Positions 52,654-61,724 of a stretch of DNA of 64,000 nucleotides are shown piece by piece. The notes beneath the pieces are model-generated. The model had not been told where the DNA came from and ran no database searches. It saw only the letters and a program-made list of their open reading frames with translations. Source of the DNA: an uncultured Selenomonadales bacterium (GTDB taxonomy: Bacteria > Bacillota > Negativicutes > Selenomonadales > Selenomonadaceae); the NCBI GenBank assembly GCA_947165145.1, contig CAMUZG010000003.1:40746-104745 (forward strand), given 5' to 3'. How positions within the stretch are numbered: the first letter of the stretch is position 1; each line of letters opens with the position of its first letter. A program made the translations under genes and the position numbers.

Positions 52654-53595
52654 TTGAAAAAAATTTTGTCGCTGATTCTGTTGACGTGCGTGATGTTCTG
52701 CGGCGGGAGTGTCGACGCTAAAAAAATTCAACCGCCGATTTTGACAGCCGAGTTCGAGCAAATGGACTTCGCGCCGCTTTACCCGACGTATTCATGGGAA
52801 CCGTTGCCGAAAACGAAATTTTACATGGTGCGCGTCGTCAACATCAACACAAACAAAATCGTACGCGAACTGATGAACGGCGAGGCACTCAACCGTGTGA
52901 CTGATTGGCAACCTTTCAACGAAGCGGGCGATTTTTATTGGCAAGTTTGCGTTGCCGACAAGAGCGGGCGACCTTTGAGCGATTGGTCCGATAAAAAATT
53001 TTTCAGCGTGAAAATGCCCGTGACGTTTGCGGTACTCGGCGACAGTATCAGTCACGGCGGCGCGGCTTACATTCCCGCAGGTCAGCTTTCGTGCCAATGG
53101 GAGACTTACAGCGACGTTCCGATTAAAAATCTTGCTCGCAGTGGCGACACGACGCAGATGATGCTTGACCGTTTCGACAACGACGTTTTGCCTTTCAGCC
53201 CGAAATTTTTGCTCATCATGGCGGGCGTCAACGACATTCGCGAAGGCTTGACAAGCGACGACGTCATAAAAAATTTGTCCGCAATCCGCGACAAGTGCCT
53301 GGCTCACGACATCACGCCGATTTTCTGCACGCTGACTTCGATGAATCCCGAACTGATTAAAAGTCGCGGAATTCGTTTGACGGACAAAGATTGGCGTGAG
53401 GCTCGCGAACGGATTAACTTTTGGATAATGAACACGCCGTATTTTGTCGACACGTCGAGCGCACTCACCGACGAATTCGGCTATCTCAAGGCGGAGTTCA
53501 CGCCCGACGGACTTCATCCGGCTCTTCGCGGCAAAAAAATAATCGGCGAGGCTGTTGCCGACTACCTGCACAAAAACTTTACCGAATCGATTTAA
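52654..53595 (+). CDS. Secreted SGNH/GDSL-family hydrolase
   Basis: 313 aa. Signal peptide (KKILSLILLTCVMFCGGSVDA), a fibronectin-like first domain (YPTYSWEPLPKTKFYMV; FYWQVCVADKSGRPLSDW), then an SGNH fold: block I VLGDSISHGG, block III GVNDIREG, block V DGLHPALRG. Likely an esterase acting on surface polysaccharide or peptidoglycan acetyl groups. The Cys at VMFCGGS could be a lipobox-like site but does not fit well. TTG at 52654, 7 nt after GGAGGT. Followed by repeat copy 3. Confidence 0.82.
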   Translation: MKKILSLILLTCVMFCGGSVDAKKIQPPILTAEFEQMDFAPLYPTYSWEPLPKTKFYMVRVVNINTNKIVRELMNGEALNRVTDWQPFNEAGDFYWQVCVADKSGRPLSDWSDKKFFSVKMPVTFAVLGDSISHGGAAYIPAGQLSCQWETYSDVPIKNLARSGDTTQMMLDRFDNDVLPFSPKFLLIMAGVNDIREGLTSDDVIKNLSAIRDKCLAHDITPIFCTLTSMNPELIKSRGIRLTDKDWREARERINFWIMNTPYFVDTSSALTDEFGYLKAEFTPDGLHPALRGKKIIGEAVADYLHKNFTESI

Positions 53596-53623
53596 TCGCT
53601 GTTTATTAAAACATTGCGGTTAG

Positions 53624-53798
53624 TTGAGGCCGTCATGGATGACGGCCGCCGGCAACACGTCCACGGAAAGGACGTTTTGCCGGAACCACGAGCTACGGGT
53701 AGCTTCAACTTTGGAAAAGTTTGTACTGAACGCCCCCGCGAGGTGCCTTTTCTTTTTGCTACTTTTTCTTTGGGCAACGCAAAGAAAAAGTAGATCAA
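53624..53798 (+). repeat. Dispersed structured repeat, copy 3
   Basis: Identical by eye to copy 1 over 175 bp, although 47 kb apart, which points to recent spread or gene conversion. It fills the gap between the SGNH hydrolase and the end of era. The minus-strand era stop lies 7 bp past its end. Confidence 0.85.
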
Positions 53799-53804
53799 TA
53801 AGCT

Positions 53805-54692
53805 TTAATCTCGCAAGCCGAATTGATTCAGTGCGCTGACGGAATTTCGCCAATCGCGTTTGACTTTGACCCAAAGGTCGAGAAAAATTTTCGTGCCGAG
53901 TAGCATTTCAATTTCGGGACGCGCCGCCGCTCCGATACCTTTCAACATTGCGCCGCCTTTGCCGATTAAAATTCCTTTCTGCGAGTCGCGTTCAACGTAA
54001 ATCGTCGCGCGGATAAAAATCGTGCCGTTGTCGCGTTCGGTGAATTCGTCGAGGTCGACGGCGATTGAATGCGGAACTTCGTCCTGCGTGGCGTGCAAAA
54101 TTTTTTCGCGAATCAACTCGGCGATAATCAAGCGTTCGGGCTGATCGGTAACCATGTCGGCGGGATAGTATTGCACACCTTCGGGCAAAAATTTTTTCGT
54201 CTCGTTGATGAGCGCGTCGACGTTGATGCCTTCGGTCGCGCTTATCGGCACGATTGCCGCAAAATCTCTGCGTGCGGAGTAATCGGCGATAATCGGCAGA
54301 AGTTTTTCGCGTTCAACCAAATCGACTTTGTTCACGACGAGAATCACAGGCTTATTCGTCGCGCTTAGTCGTTCGAGAATGTATTTTTCACCGCCGCCGA
54401 ATTTCTCCGTGGCGTCAATGACGAAAAATATTGCGTCGACTTCCTTGAGCGTGCCTTCCGCCGCTTTGAGCATGTACTCGCCGAGTTTGAGTTTCGGTTT
54501 GTGAATGCCTGGCGTGTCGAGAAAAATTAATTGCGCGTCGTCAAGCGTCAAAATACATTGAATGCGACTGCGAGTCGTCTGCGGTTTGTCGGACGTGATT
54601 GCAATTTTCTGCCCGATGATTTTGTTGATGAGCGTTGATTTGCCGACGTTGGGTCTGCCGATAACCGCGACGAATCCCGATTTGTATTCCAT
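53805..54692 (-). CDS. era: GTPase Era
   Basis: 295 aa. GTP-binding ribosome assembly factor that binds the 16S rRNA 3' end. G1 GRPNVGKS (12-19), G3 DTPGIHKPK, G4 VNKVDL; C-terminal KH domain with GILIGKGGAMLKGIGAAA. ATG at 54692 with GGAGG. Follows rpoD but behind a terminator. Confidence 0.97.
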   Translation of the reverse strand: MEYKSGFVAVIGRPNVGKSTLINKIIGQKIAITSDKPQTTRSRIQCILTLDDAQLIFLDTPGIHKPKLKLGEYMLKAAEGTLKEVDAIFFVIDATEKFGGGEKYILERLSATNKPVILVVNKVDLVEREKLLPIIADYSARRDFAAIVPISATEGINVDALINETKKFLPEGVQYYPADMVTDQPERLIIAELIREKILHATQDEVPHSIAVDLDEFTERDNGTIFIRATIYVERDSQKGILIGKGGAMLKGIGAAARPEIEMLLGTKIFLDLWVKVKRDWRNSVSALNQFGLRD

Positions 54693-54703
54693 GAGCTTAC
54701 CTC

Positions 54704-54745
54704 CAAAAAAATTCCCCGCTGCGATTTCTGCGCGGGGGGAAATTT
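54704..54745 (-). terminator. Terminator between rpoD and era
   Basis: On minus: CCCCGC - loop - GCGGGG (54737-54714) followed by AATTTTTTTGG, so most rpoD transcripts should end before era. Confidence 0.75.
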
Positions 54746-54748
54746 TAT

Positions 54749-56092
54749 TCAGTCCAAAAAATCTTTGAGTTTCTTTGAGCGTGCAGGGTGCCGTAATTTC
54801 CGCAAAGCCTTTGCCTCAATTTGACGAATGCGTTCGCGGGTGACGTTGAAACTTTTGCCGACTTCCTCAAGCGTGCGTGCGCGACCGTCTTCAAGTCCGA
54901 ATCTCAACCGCAAAACATTTTTCTCACGCGGCGTCAAAGTTCCGAGCACGTCCTCAAGCTGTTCCTTGAGCAACATGAACGACGCGGCGTCGGCGGGCGC
55001 GGGTGCGTCTTGGTCTTCGATGAAGTCGCCCAAATGCGAATCGTCTTCCTCACCGACGGGTGTTTCGAGTGAAACCGGTTCCTGCGCAATTTTTCTGATT
55101 TCGCGGACACGAGCAACGTCAATTTCCATTTCGACGGCAATTTCTTCGTCAGTCGGTTCGCGACCATTTTTTTGCAGAAGATTGCGCGACACTCTGATGA
55201 GTTTGTTAATCGTCTCGACCATGTGCACGGGGATACGGATTGTGCGGGCTTGGTCAGCAATGGCACGCGTTATCGCTTGGCGAATCCACCACGTTGCGTA
55301 AGTTGAGAACTTGTAACCTTTGCGATAGTCGAATTTCTCAACCGCCTTGATGAGACCGAGATTGCCTTCTTGAATCAAATCGAGGAAAAGCATTCCGCGA
55401 CCGACGTAGCGTTTGGCGATTGACACGACCAAGCGCAAGTTTGCTTCCGCAAGTTGCTTTTGTGCTTCGGTATGTTCGCTTTCGTTGGGCGATTCCATGC
55501 GCATTGCAAGTTCCTTTTCCTGTTCGGCGGTGAGCAGTGGCACGCGTCCAATTTCTTTCAAATACATGCGAACGGGGTCATCGATTGACACGCTATCGGG
55601 AATCAAGTCCATTTCAACAGGGGGCTTGACCGCGTCGCCATCGACATTTTCATCGACATCGGGCGCGTCGACGGCACCTAACGCATCGTCTTGCACTTCC
55701 GCAGCGGTATCGAACGACAGAGCGGCATCGGGATTTTCTGCGGCACTTTCGACGAAATCGCCTTCCGCATCATCGTCGACAATTTTTATACCTTCGCGTT
55801 CGCAGATGATGAGAATTTCATCAATCTCTTCGGGGTCATTGCTCATGTCGTCTTGGCGAAGAATATTTTCCAAATCGCCGAAAGTCAACTTGCCGCCGTT
55901 TTGACGACCTTTTTCAATCAACAGCGAAACGATTTTTGTCGAACGATTTTTAGCCGCTTTGAGTGATTCTTCCGTGTGATTTTCCGTAGCGGGTTCGGCT
56001 TTCTTTTTGGCAGAATGATTTTTTTTATTTACCGACAGGCTGCCGCTCACGCCGCCCTTATCTGGCTCGACAGTTTTGCTGGCTACTGTCAT
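54749..56092 (-). CDS. rpoD: RNA polymerase sigma factor RpoD/SigA
   Basis: 447 aa primary sigma factor. A Lys-rich start, region 1.1-like helical part, an acidic linker (about 90-140) with DVDENVDGD, then regions 1.2-4: [30 protein letters not shown] (cited as [17 protein letters not shown]), [15 protein letters not shown] (-10 recognition), and the region 4 helix-turn-helix [26 protein letters not shown] (quoted as [14 protein letters not shown]). ATG at 56092, after GGAGG. dnaG lies upstream in the same direction. Confidence 0.97.
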   Translation of the reverse strand: MTVASKTVEPDKGGVSGSLSVNKKNHSAKKKAEPATENHTEESLKAAKNRSTKIVSLLIEKGRQNGGKLTFGDLENILRQDDMSNDPEEIDEILIICEREGIKIVDDDAEGDFVESAAENPDAALSFDTAAEVQDDALGAVDAPDVDENVDGDAVKPPVEMDLIPDSVSIDDPVRMYLKEIGRVPLLTAEQEKELAMRMESPNESEHTEAQKQLAEANLRLVVSIAKRYVGRGMLFLDLIQEGNLGLIKAVEKFDYRKGYKFSTYATWWIRQAITRAIADQARTIRIPVHMVETINKLIRVSRNLLQKNGREPTDEEIAVEMEIDVARVREIRKIAQEPVSLETPVGEEDDSHLGDFIEDQDAPAPADAASFMLLKEQLEDVLGTLTPREKNVLRLRFGLEDGRARTLEEVGKSFNVTRERIRQIEAKALRKLRHPARSKKLKDFLD

Positions 56093-56128
56093 ATCGCAGC
56101 CTCCTTTCATGTTAGGATTTTCAAATCC

Positions 56129-57952
56129 TCAATTCCGATTTACGGGTTGATAAAGTTGTTGCCTTATTTCATTCACTTCTTGCAGAGTTTTGTTATAAGC
56201 TTCGCTGTCGCCCGCTTGATATTGTGGCATCTGCGTAAGAAGTGTTTCGTATTTTCGTTTAAGCACGGTTCGTTTCAAGAAATTTATTGCGTCATAGAAA
56301 ATTGCCAATTCGGTGTCACGCGGTTCGTCGGTGCCGTCTATCAGCAACCGCGAAAGTTGCGCGTAAGTTCCTTCTTTCAATTCGTTTGCCGCTCTAATTT
56401 CGTTGTGATGTATGCCGGCTACCGAGCAAGCTTTGAGCCAAGCGATTATTTCGCGATGTTCTGTCGATAAAAGATCCATTGGCACGGCTTCCATAACGTA
56501 ATCGATGATTTCGCTTTCGTGCCACGCCATCCTCAAAATTACTTCGCAGGCTTCGCGAATCAGCGGATTTTCTTCGGCGGGAAGTTTTTCGCGTTTGACG
56601 GCGGTTGGAATTCTTTCGGGCTCACGACGTTCTCGATTTCTTTTGGTGACGAATTTTTGCCACTCTTCGCGAACAAGATCTTCGTCCAAGACAAGTCGCG
56701 CGGAAATTTGTTTCCTGTACTCGCTACGGACGAAAGGATTTCTAATCGGCACGACGACTGGCAAAATATCCTGCAACGCGCGAATTCTGCCGTAAATCGA
56801 CGAAAGATCCGCGTGGTCAATGACGAATTTTATGCGGTAATCAATGAGCGGTAAGGCATTCTTGACGAGTTCATCAAAAGCGGATTTGCCGTGCTTGCGA
56901 ATGAATTCGTCGGGGTCTTTACCGTCGGGAACTTGAACGACGAAGACTTCCGCACCCACCGCTTGAACAATCGGCAAAGCACGAACCGTAGCGTTTTGCC
57001 CTGCCTCGTCGCTGTCGTAGCAGAAGATAACTTTCTTCGCGTAACGCACAATCAAATTGGCATGTTCGGGCGTGAAGGCGGTACCCAACGTCGCGACAAC
57101 ATTTTGAACACCCGCGCTGAACAATGAGATTGCGTCCATGTAGCCTTCGACGACGATTGCCGTGCCCGACTTGGTTATCGCGCGATTGGATTTGTCCAGC
57201 CCGAAAAGCAATTTCCTTTTGTTGAAAAGCGCGGTCTCTGGTGAATTGAGATATTTGGGAGTATTTTCGTCTCCAGCAGTGAGAATGCGACCGCCGAATC
57301 CTACGACGCGCCCGCGAACGTCGGATATTGGAATCATCACCCGACTGCGGAACTTGTCGTAGTAGCCGGAAGTGGTTCGTTTGACGGCGAGACCAGCCGC
57401 CTCAATCTGTTGCGGAGTGAAGTCCTGCCTCGTGAGATGGGTCAAGAGCTCTTCCCATTCTTCCGGCGCGAAACCTAATCGGAACGTTGAAATAGTTTCG
57501 GGCGTAATTCCACGCTGTGCAAGATATTTCCTGCCGACTTCGCCGCGAGCCGTTTTGATTAAACATTCGTGATAAAAATCCTGCGCGATAGAATTTATCT
57601 TGAGCAAAATTTTTTCTTCGCGAAAACGATTTTCTTCTTCGGGCGAAAGTTTTCTTTTGGGAAGATCAATGCCTAATCGCTCGGCTTGAAGTTTTACCGC
57701 GTCGAAATAGCTGATGTTTTCAATGAGCGAAAGGAATTTGAAGGCATTGCCGCCCGCGCCGCAACCGAAGCAATAAAAAAGTCCTTTGTCCGCACTGACG
57801 CTGAAGGACGCAGTTTTTTCGCTGTGAAAAGGACAACATCCCCAATATCGACCGCTTTTTTGCGTCAGTTGCACGTAGCGCGACACGACCGCGTAAATGT
57901 CGGTTCGTTCGTTCACGCGCTCAACGAAATCGTTTATCTCAGCACTTGACAC
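56129..57952 (-). CDS. dnaG: DNA primase
   Basis: 607 aa. N-terminal CHC2 zinc domain (Cys40, His43, Cys61, Cys64; CCPFHSEKTASF, FYCFGCGAGG), TOPRIM core with VVEGYMDAISL and FCYDSDEAGQN, and a C-terminal helicase-binding region. Makes RNA primers. GTG start at 57952 behind GGAGG. dnaG-rpoD is the core of the macromolecular synthesis operon; rpsU, often present upstream, is not seen. Confidence 0.96.
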   Translation of the reverse strand: MSSAEINDFVERVNERTDIYAVVSRYVQLTQKSGRYWGCCPFHSEKTASFSVSADKGLFYCFGCGAGGNAFKFLSLIENISYFDAVKLQAERLGIDLPKRKLSPEEENRFREEKILLKINSIAQDFYHECLIKTARGEVGRKYLAQRGITPETISTFRLGFAPEEWEELLTHLTRQDFTPQQIEAAGLAVKRTTSGYYDKFRSRVMIPISDVRGRVVGFGGRILTAGDENTPKYLNSPETALFNKRKLLFGLDKSNRAITKSGTAIVVEGYMDAISLFSAGVQNVVATLGTAFTPEHANLIVRYAKKVIFCYDSDEAGQNATVRALPIVQAVGAEVFVVQVPDGKDPDEFIRKHGKSAFDELVKNALPLIDYRIKFVIDHADLSSIYGRIRALQDILPVVVPIRNPFVRSEYRKQISARLVLDEDLVREEWQKFVTKRNRERREPERIPTAVKREKLPAEENPLIREACEVILRMAWHESEIIDYVMEAVPMDLLSTEHREIIAWLKACSVAGIHHNEIRAANELKEGTYAQLSRLLIDGTDEPRDTELAIFYDAINFLKRTVLKRKYETLLTQMPQYQAGDSEAYNKTLQEVNEIRQQLYQPVNRN

Positions 57953-58050
57953 TGCTTTTCAACCTCCGTGGCTTATATTCCCCGCGTCTTTTAATTTTCC
58001 TTTCAGCCTTGCAATAATTTTTGGCGCGTTATCAATTCCGAATTTCAAAT

Positions 58051-58091
58051 AAAAAAAATCCCCCGACGAGTTGACGAGGGATTTTTTTTTT
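58051..58091. terminator. Bidirectional terminator upstream of dnaG
   Basis: AAATCCCcCG - loop - CGaGGGATTT with A and T runs on the two sides; ends the aldose-epimerase gene on minus. Confidence 0.8.
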
Positions 58092-58106
58092 GCGATTGAT
58101 TAAACG

Positions 58107-58982
58107 TCAGCCGATGATGAACGACATTTCCGTTTGGAACGTCTCGTCAACATCAAGCTTGCGAATGCCTTCTTTGTCTTTGAGTTCGCCGTTGAAGTCT
58201 TCGTAATCGGCGTGACCGTGCCAGGGCTCAATGCAGATGAATGGCGCACCACCCTGCGCGGGCGTCCAAATGCCCCAATACGGAAAATCTTTAGCGCGAA
58301 TTGTGAGCCGCTTGTTGCTCTTGCGCGAACAAACCGAAATTTCGTCGGACTTCAAATCGTCGAAGACAAGCGCGTCGCCCTTGAACAAATCGTAAGTCAA
58401 ATCAAGTTCAGTGCCGTCAATCGTGGGGATTCGTTCGTGAGAAAGTTGACCGTTCGCCGTCAACGGAATACGCGATGATTTTTCAGGCTGGTTGAATTTT
58501 AAGTAGCAGTCGCTGAAATTTTCGCGGTAGGCAATCGGACAACGAATCGCGGGGTGTGCGCCGATTGAAAAGTACATTTCCTTATCGTCGACGTTGGCAA
58601 CCTTCCAAATGTATTTGACCTCGTTGCCGCGCAGTTCGTAGGAAATTTCCAGGCGGAAGCGATACGGATAGTGGATGAGAGTGGCGGCATTGGATTCAAA
58701 CGCGAACGTGATTGAATTGGACGAAGCGTCAACGAGCCAAAAATCGCTGGTGCGTGCGAAACCGTGTTGCGGCAACGTGTATTCCTTGCCGTCGACGAGA
58801 TATTTGTTGTCAACGACCTTGCCGACAATCGGGAAGAGAATCGGCGACGAATACGCCCACCAAATCGGATCGCCGTCGAAAAGATATTCCGTGCCGTCCG
58901 CGAGTTCGCGAATCGAATTGAGTTCGGCACCGTGTTCCGCCGTCGTAATTTTGAGAACGTCGTTTTTAAGGGTGTGCAACAT
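58107..58982 (-). CDS. Aldose 1-epimerase family protein
   Basis: 291 aa beta-sandwich of the LacX/YphB-like group of GalM homologues. GAELNSIRELADGTEYLFDGD, cited in part as ELNSIRELADGTEYLF, SPILFPIVGK, QHGFARTSDFW (active-site His and Arg region), FSIGAHPAIRC (second His), and CIEPWHGHADYE. It interconverts alpha and beta sugar anomers; substrate uncertain. ATG at 58982 with AAAGGAG. Next to a GH13 enzyme. Confidence 0.88.
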   Translation of the reverse strand: MLHTLKNDVLKITTAEHGAELNSIRELADGTEYLFDGDPIWWAYSSPILFPIVGKVVDNKYLVDGKEYTLPQHGFARTSDFWLVDASSNSITFAFESNAATLIHYPYRFRLEISYELRGNEVKYIWKVANVDDKEMYFSIGAHPAIRCPIAYRENFSDCYLKFNQPEKSSRIPLTANGQLSHERIPTIDGTELDLTYDLFKGDALVFDDLKSDEISVCSRKSNKRLTIRAKDFPYWGIWTPAQGGAPFICIEPWHGHADYEDFNGELKDKEGIRKLDVDETFQTEMSFIIG

Positions 58983-59078
58983 GACAATGCTCCTTTCACG
59001 CGCTGAAAAATTTTTACCGCCGATATTTTAAATGAAAACTTTTTCGGGCGCAACGTTTTCAAATTAGCTTTCAGGTTT

Positions 59079-60794
59079 TCAATCCAAAATTAAAATGACA
59101 GCTTCGGTTGGGCGCAGGAAATTTTTTTCGTCGGGGTAATTGCCGAAAAGTTTTTTCGCGCCATCAAAAATTTTCGCGGGCAATTTAACTTCGTGCGTCG
59201 TGAAATTGACTGCGGTTAAAATTTTTTTATCGCCGAGCGTCCGCGTGAAAATAAAAAGTTCCTCGCTGTTCGGATAAAGTTCATGATAATCGCCGCGAAT
59301 CAAAACGTCACTCGAATTGCGGAACTTGCTCAGTCGCCGATAAAAATTCAGCACGGAATCAGGGTCACGAGCCTCGGAATCGGCGTTGCAGGTCGCAAAG
59401 TCTTCGTGCACGGGTAGCCACGGTTCACCAGACGTGAAGCCCGCATTTCTCGACGTGTCCCACTGCATTGGCGTACGTGCATTGTCGCGGCTGAATTTTT
59501 GAACGAATCGCAAAGCCTCCTTGTCGCCGAGACCGTCCGCCTTCGCCAAATCGTATTGCCCGCGCGAAGAAATATCATCGTAATCGTCAATCGAATCGAA
59601 CGCCACGTTCGCAAAGCCGAGCTCCTCGCCCTGATAAATGAACGGTGTGCCGCGCAATGTGAACAGAATCATCGCCAAAGCCTTCGCCGCCAAAATTTTG
59701 TCGGTGCCGTGCGGGAAAAAATTATTCACTGAACGCGGTTTGTCGTGATTCTCGAAATAAATCGGATACCAACTGTCGCGCGTGGCAAGCTGACTGTCAG
59801 TCAACGCCCGCTTGAAATCACTGAGCTTAAAAAGTTCTGCGCGATGCCAAACTTCGCCATGCGGGAACATGATGTTGACGTGGCTGAACTCGAACAACAT
59901 ATCGAAAACGCCGTGATCACCGACCCAATCGGGCAAATCTTCGGGCTTGACGCTGTTCGCCTCGCCAACGGTGAAAATGTCGCGTCCGTCGAAAACTTCG
60001 CGCTTGAACTCGTGAAGGAAATCCAAAATGCCGTCAGTGTTAGCGGTCATGTTGTGCACAGAGCAAGTGCCGTCAGCGTCGGCTGGACCGTCGACAAAAA
60101 TTTTCGGCTTCTTGATGTAAACGATTGCGTCGATTCTAAAGCCACCGACACCGCGATTGAGCCAGAAATTTGCGGCGTCGAAAAGTGCACGTCGAACGTC
60201 GGGATTTTCCCAATTCAAATCGGGTTGAGCCGTCGCGAAGGTGTGCAGATAAAATTGTTGACGTTCCTCGCACCACTGCCACGCACTTCCGCCAAAAATA
60301 CTTCGCCAATTCGTCGGCTCATCGCGCCAAATGTACCAATCGGCTTTGGGATTGTCGCGGCTTGACTTCGACTCAAGGAACCACGGGTGCCTATCGGAGC
60401 TGTGATTGAAAACCAAATCCATGACGATTTTTATGTTGCGAGCTTTTGCTTCGGCGACGAGCTCATCAAAATCGGCAAGCGTCCCGAATCGCGGGTCAAT
60501 GTCGGTGTAATCCGCAATGTCGTAGCCGTTGTCGACCATCGGCGAAGGATAAACGGGCGTCAACCAAATCGCGCCGACGTCAAGGCTTTTGATGTAGTCG
60601 AGCTTGCGAATTATTCCGCGCAAATCGCCGGTACCGCTACCGTTCGTGTCGAGAAAACTTTTCGGATAAATTTGGTAAACGCCTTTCTTCTGCCACCAAA
60701 AAATTTTTTCGGCGGCGTCAATCAAATTGTTCGGATTAAGCCACGCTGTCGCCGTCAACGCAATCGCCCCCTTGATAAAAGTTCGTCTGTTCAT
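59079..60794 (-). CDS. GH13 alpha-glucosidase-like enzyme with twin-arginine signal
   Basis: 571 aa. N-terminus NRRTFIKGAIALTATAWL fits a Tat signal (RRxFxK), so the enzyme may be exported folded. The barrel follows oligo-1,6-glucosidase/trehalose-6-phosphate hydrolase relatives: VYQIYPKSFLDTNGSGTGDL (cited as YQIYPKSFLDTNGSGTGD), DLVFNHSSDRHPWF, nucleophile Asp in GGFRIDAI, acid/base Glu in FTVGEANS, ENHDKPRS. Acts on short alpha-glucans. ATG at 60794 with GAGGTG upstream. Confidence 0.9.
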   Translation of the reverse strand: MNRRTFIKGAIALTATAWLNPNNLIDAAEKIFWWQKKGVYQIYPKSFLDTNGSGTGDLRGIIRKLDYIKSLDVGAIWLTPVYPSPMVDNGYDIADYTDIDPRFGTLADFDELVAEAKARNIKIVMDLVFNHSSDRHPWFLESKSSRDNPKADWYIWRDEPTNWRSIFGGSAWQWCEERQQFYLHTFATAQPDLNWENPDVRRALFDAANFWLNRGVGGFRIDAIVYIKKPKIFVDGPADADGTCSVHNMTANTDGILDFLHEFKREVFDGRDIFTVGEANSVKPEDLPDWVGDHGVFDMLFEFSHVNIMFPHGEVWHRAELFKLSDFKRALTDSQLATRDSWYPIYFENHDKPRSVNNFFPHGTDKILAAKALAMILFTLRGTPFIYQGEELGFANVAFDSIDDYDDISSRGQYDLAKADGLGDKEALRFVQKFSRDNARTPMQWDTSRNAGFTSGEPWLPVHEDFATCNADSEARDPDSVLNFYRRLSKFRNSSDVLIRGDYHELYPNSEELFIFTRTLGDKKILTAVNFTTHEVKLPAKIFDGAKKLFGNYPDEKNFLRPTEAVILILD

Positions 60795-60850
60795 GTCATC
60801 ACCTCGAAACGATTTTGAAAAAATTTTCTTGATGTTGTCGATAACACGCT

Positions 60851-61477
60851 CTAAAACATTATCAGACCGAGCGCGATTAACGTCAAGACCGCCGCTTCGA
60901 CGTAATTCAAAAGTTGTCCGATATTTTTTTTGTGCAGGAGTAAATTTCTCACGCGACCCGCGAAGATTGCCACGCACGAAAAGATTGTCAATGCCTGTGC
61001 GGCGAACGTTACGCCCAAAAATAAAACCGTCAAGCTTGGGCTTTCGGCGGACATGTTGACGAATTGCGGCAGGAACGCCAGGAAGAACAGCAACACTTTC
61101 GGGTTGAGGACGTTCATCAGGACGCCGCGTTTGTACAGAGCCGCAGAGGTCACCTTTGCACCCGAACTTTTCAACGAAAAATTTTTGTCTGTCCGCGCAG
61201 ATTTGAACGCTCCTAACGCCAAAAACAGCAAGTACGCCGCACCGAAGACTTTCAGCAGGAACATCGCCGTTGCCGAAGATTTTATCAATGCCGCGACGCC
61301 CAACATGACCAACGTTGTGTGGAAGATGATTCCGCTCGACAAGCCGCACGCCAAAATTATTCCCGCCTTTGCGCCGTCTGATAAACTTTTCGTCAGCAGA
61401 TACAAAATGTCGGGACCGGGCGCGAGCGTTAACAAAATCGACGCCGTCAAAAAATATGCAAAGGTTGAGCCGTCCAA
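60851..61477 (-). CDS. LysE/RhtB-family exporter
   Basis: 208 aa, six membrane segments. LTLAPGPDILYLLTKSLSDG, then GLSSGIIFHTTLVMLGV, and FKRG-like KRGVLMNVLNPKVLLFFLAFLPQF match the family. Exports amino acids such as lysine, arginine, threonine or homoserine. TTG start at 61477 after AGAGGTG. It follows the ferredoxin gene on minus. Confidence 0.9.
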   Translation of the reverse strand: MDGSTFAYFLTASILLTLAPGPDILYLLTKSLSDGAKAGIILACGLSSGIIFHTTLVMLGVAALIKSSATAMFLLKVFGAAYLLFLALGAFKSARTDKNFSLKSSGAKVTSAALYKRGVLMNVLNPKVLLFFLAFLPQFVNMSAESPSLTVLFLGVTFAAQALTIFSCVAIFAGRVRNLLLHKKNIGQLLNYVEAAVLTLIALGLIMF

Positions 61478-61497
61478 TCAAGGCACCTCTTTTGTTG

Positions 61498-61558
61498 GAT
61501 TATAGCTTATAGCTTTCAGATTTATAATTCCTAATTCCAAATTCCCAATTCCAAATTG
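61498..61558. repeat. 7-bp tandem repeats (H12)
   Basis: Two agcttat/agctttc heptads then attccta/attccaa/attccca/attccaa and attg. They encode the last 15 or so residues of the ferredoxin-like protein on minus. Confidence 0.72.
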
Positions 61559-61724
61559 AAATCGCGGCAACGGGACAAATTGCGCAGATATTCTCCCAAT
61601 CTTCGGGCTTCGTGTCGTCGATTATGATTCGTTCCCGCTCGTAAGTCACGCCGTCGAATTCCGATTCATTCACGCACGCCAGACATCGCACGCAAATTTT
61701 CTCGTCGTAAAAAATTTTCGTCAT
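61500..61724 (-). CDS. Small ferredoxin-like iron-sulfur protein
   Basis: 74 aa. Five cysteines: CVRCLAC at 11-17 and CAICP at 47-51, consistent with one [4Fe-4S] cluster plus a spare Cys. The core ends near VAAISIW; the remaining WEFGIRNYKSESYKL is encoded by heptad repeat H12. ATG at 61724 overlaps the stop of the repeat protein by 4 nt (ATGA), so translation is coupled. The electron partner is unknown. Confidence 0.78.
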   Translation of the reverse strand: MTKIFYDEKICVRCLACVNESEFDGVTYERERIIIDDTKPEDWENICAICPVAAISIWNWEFGIRNYKSESYKL

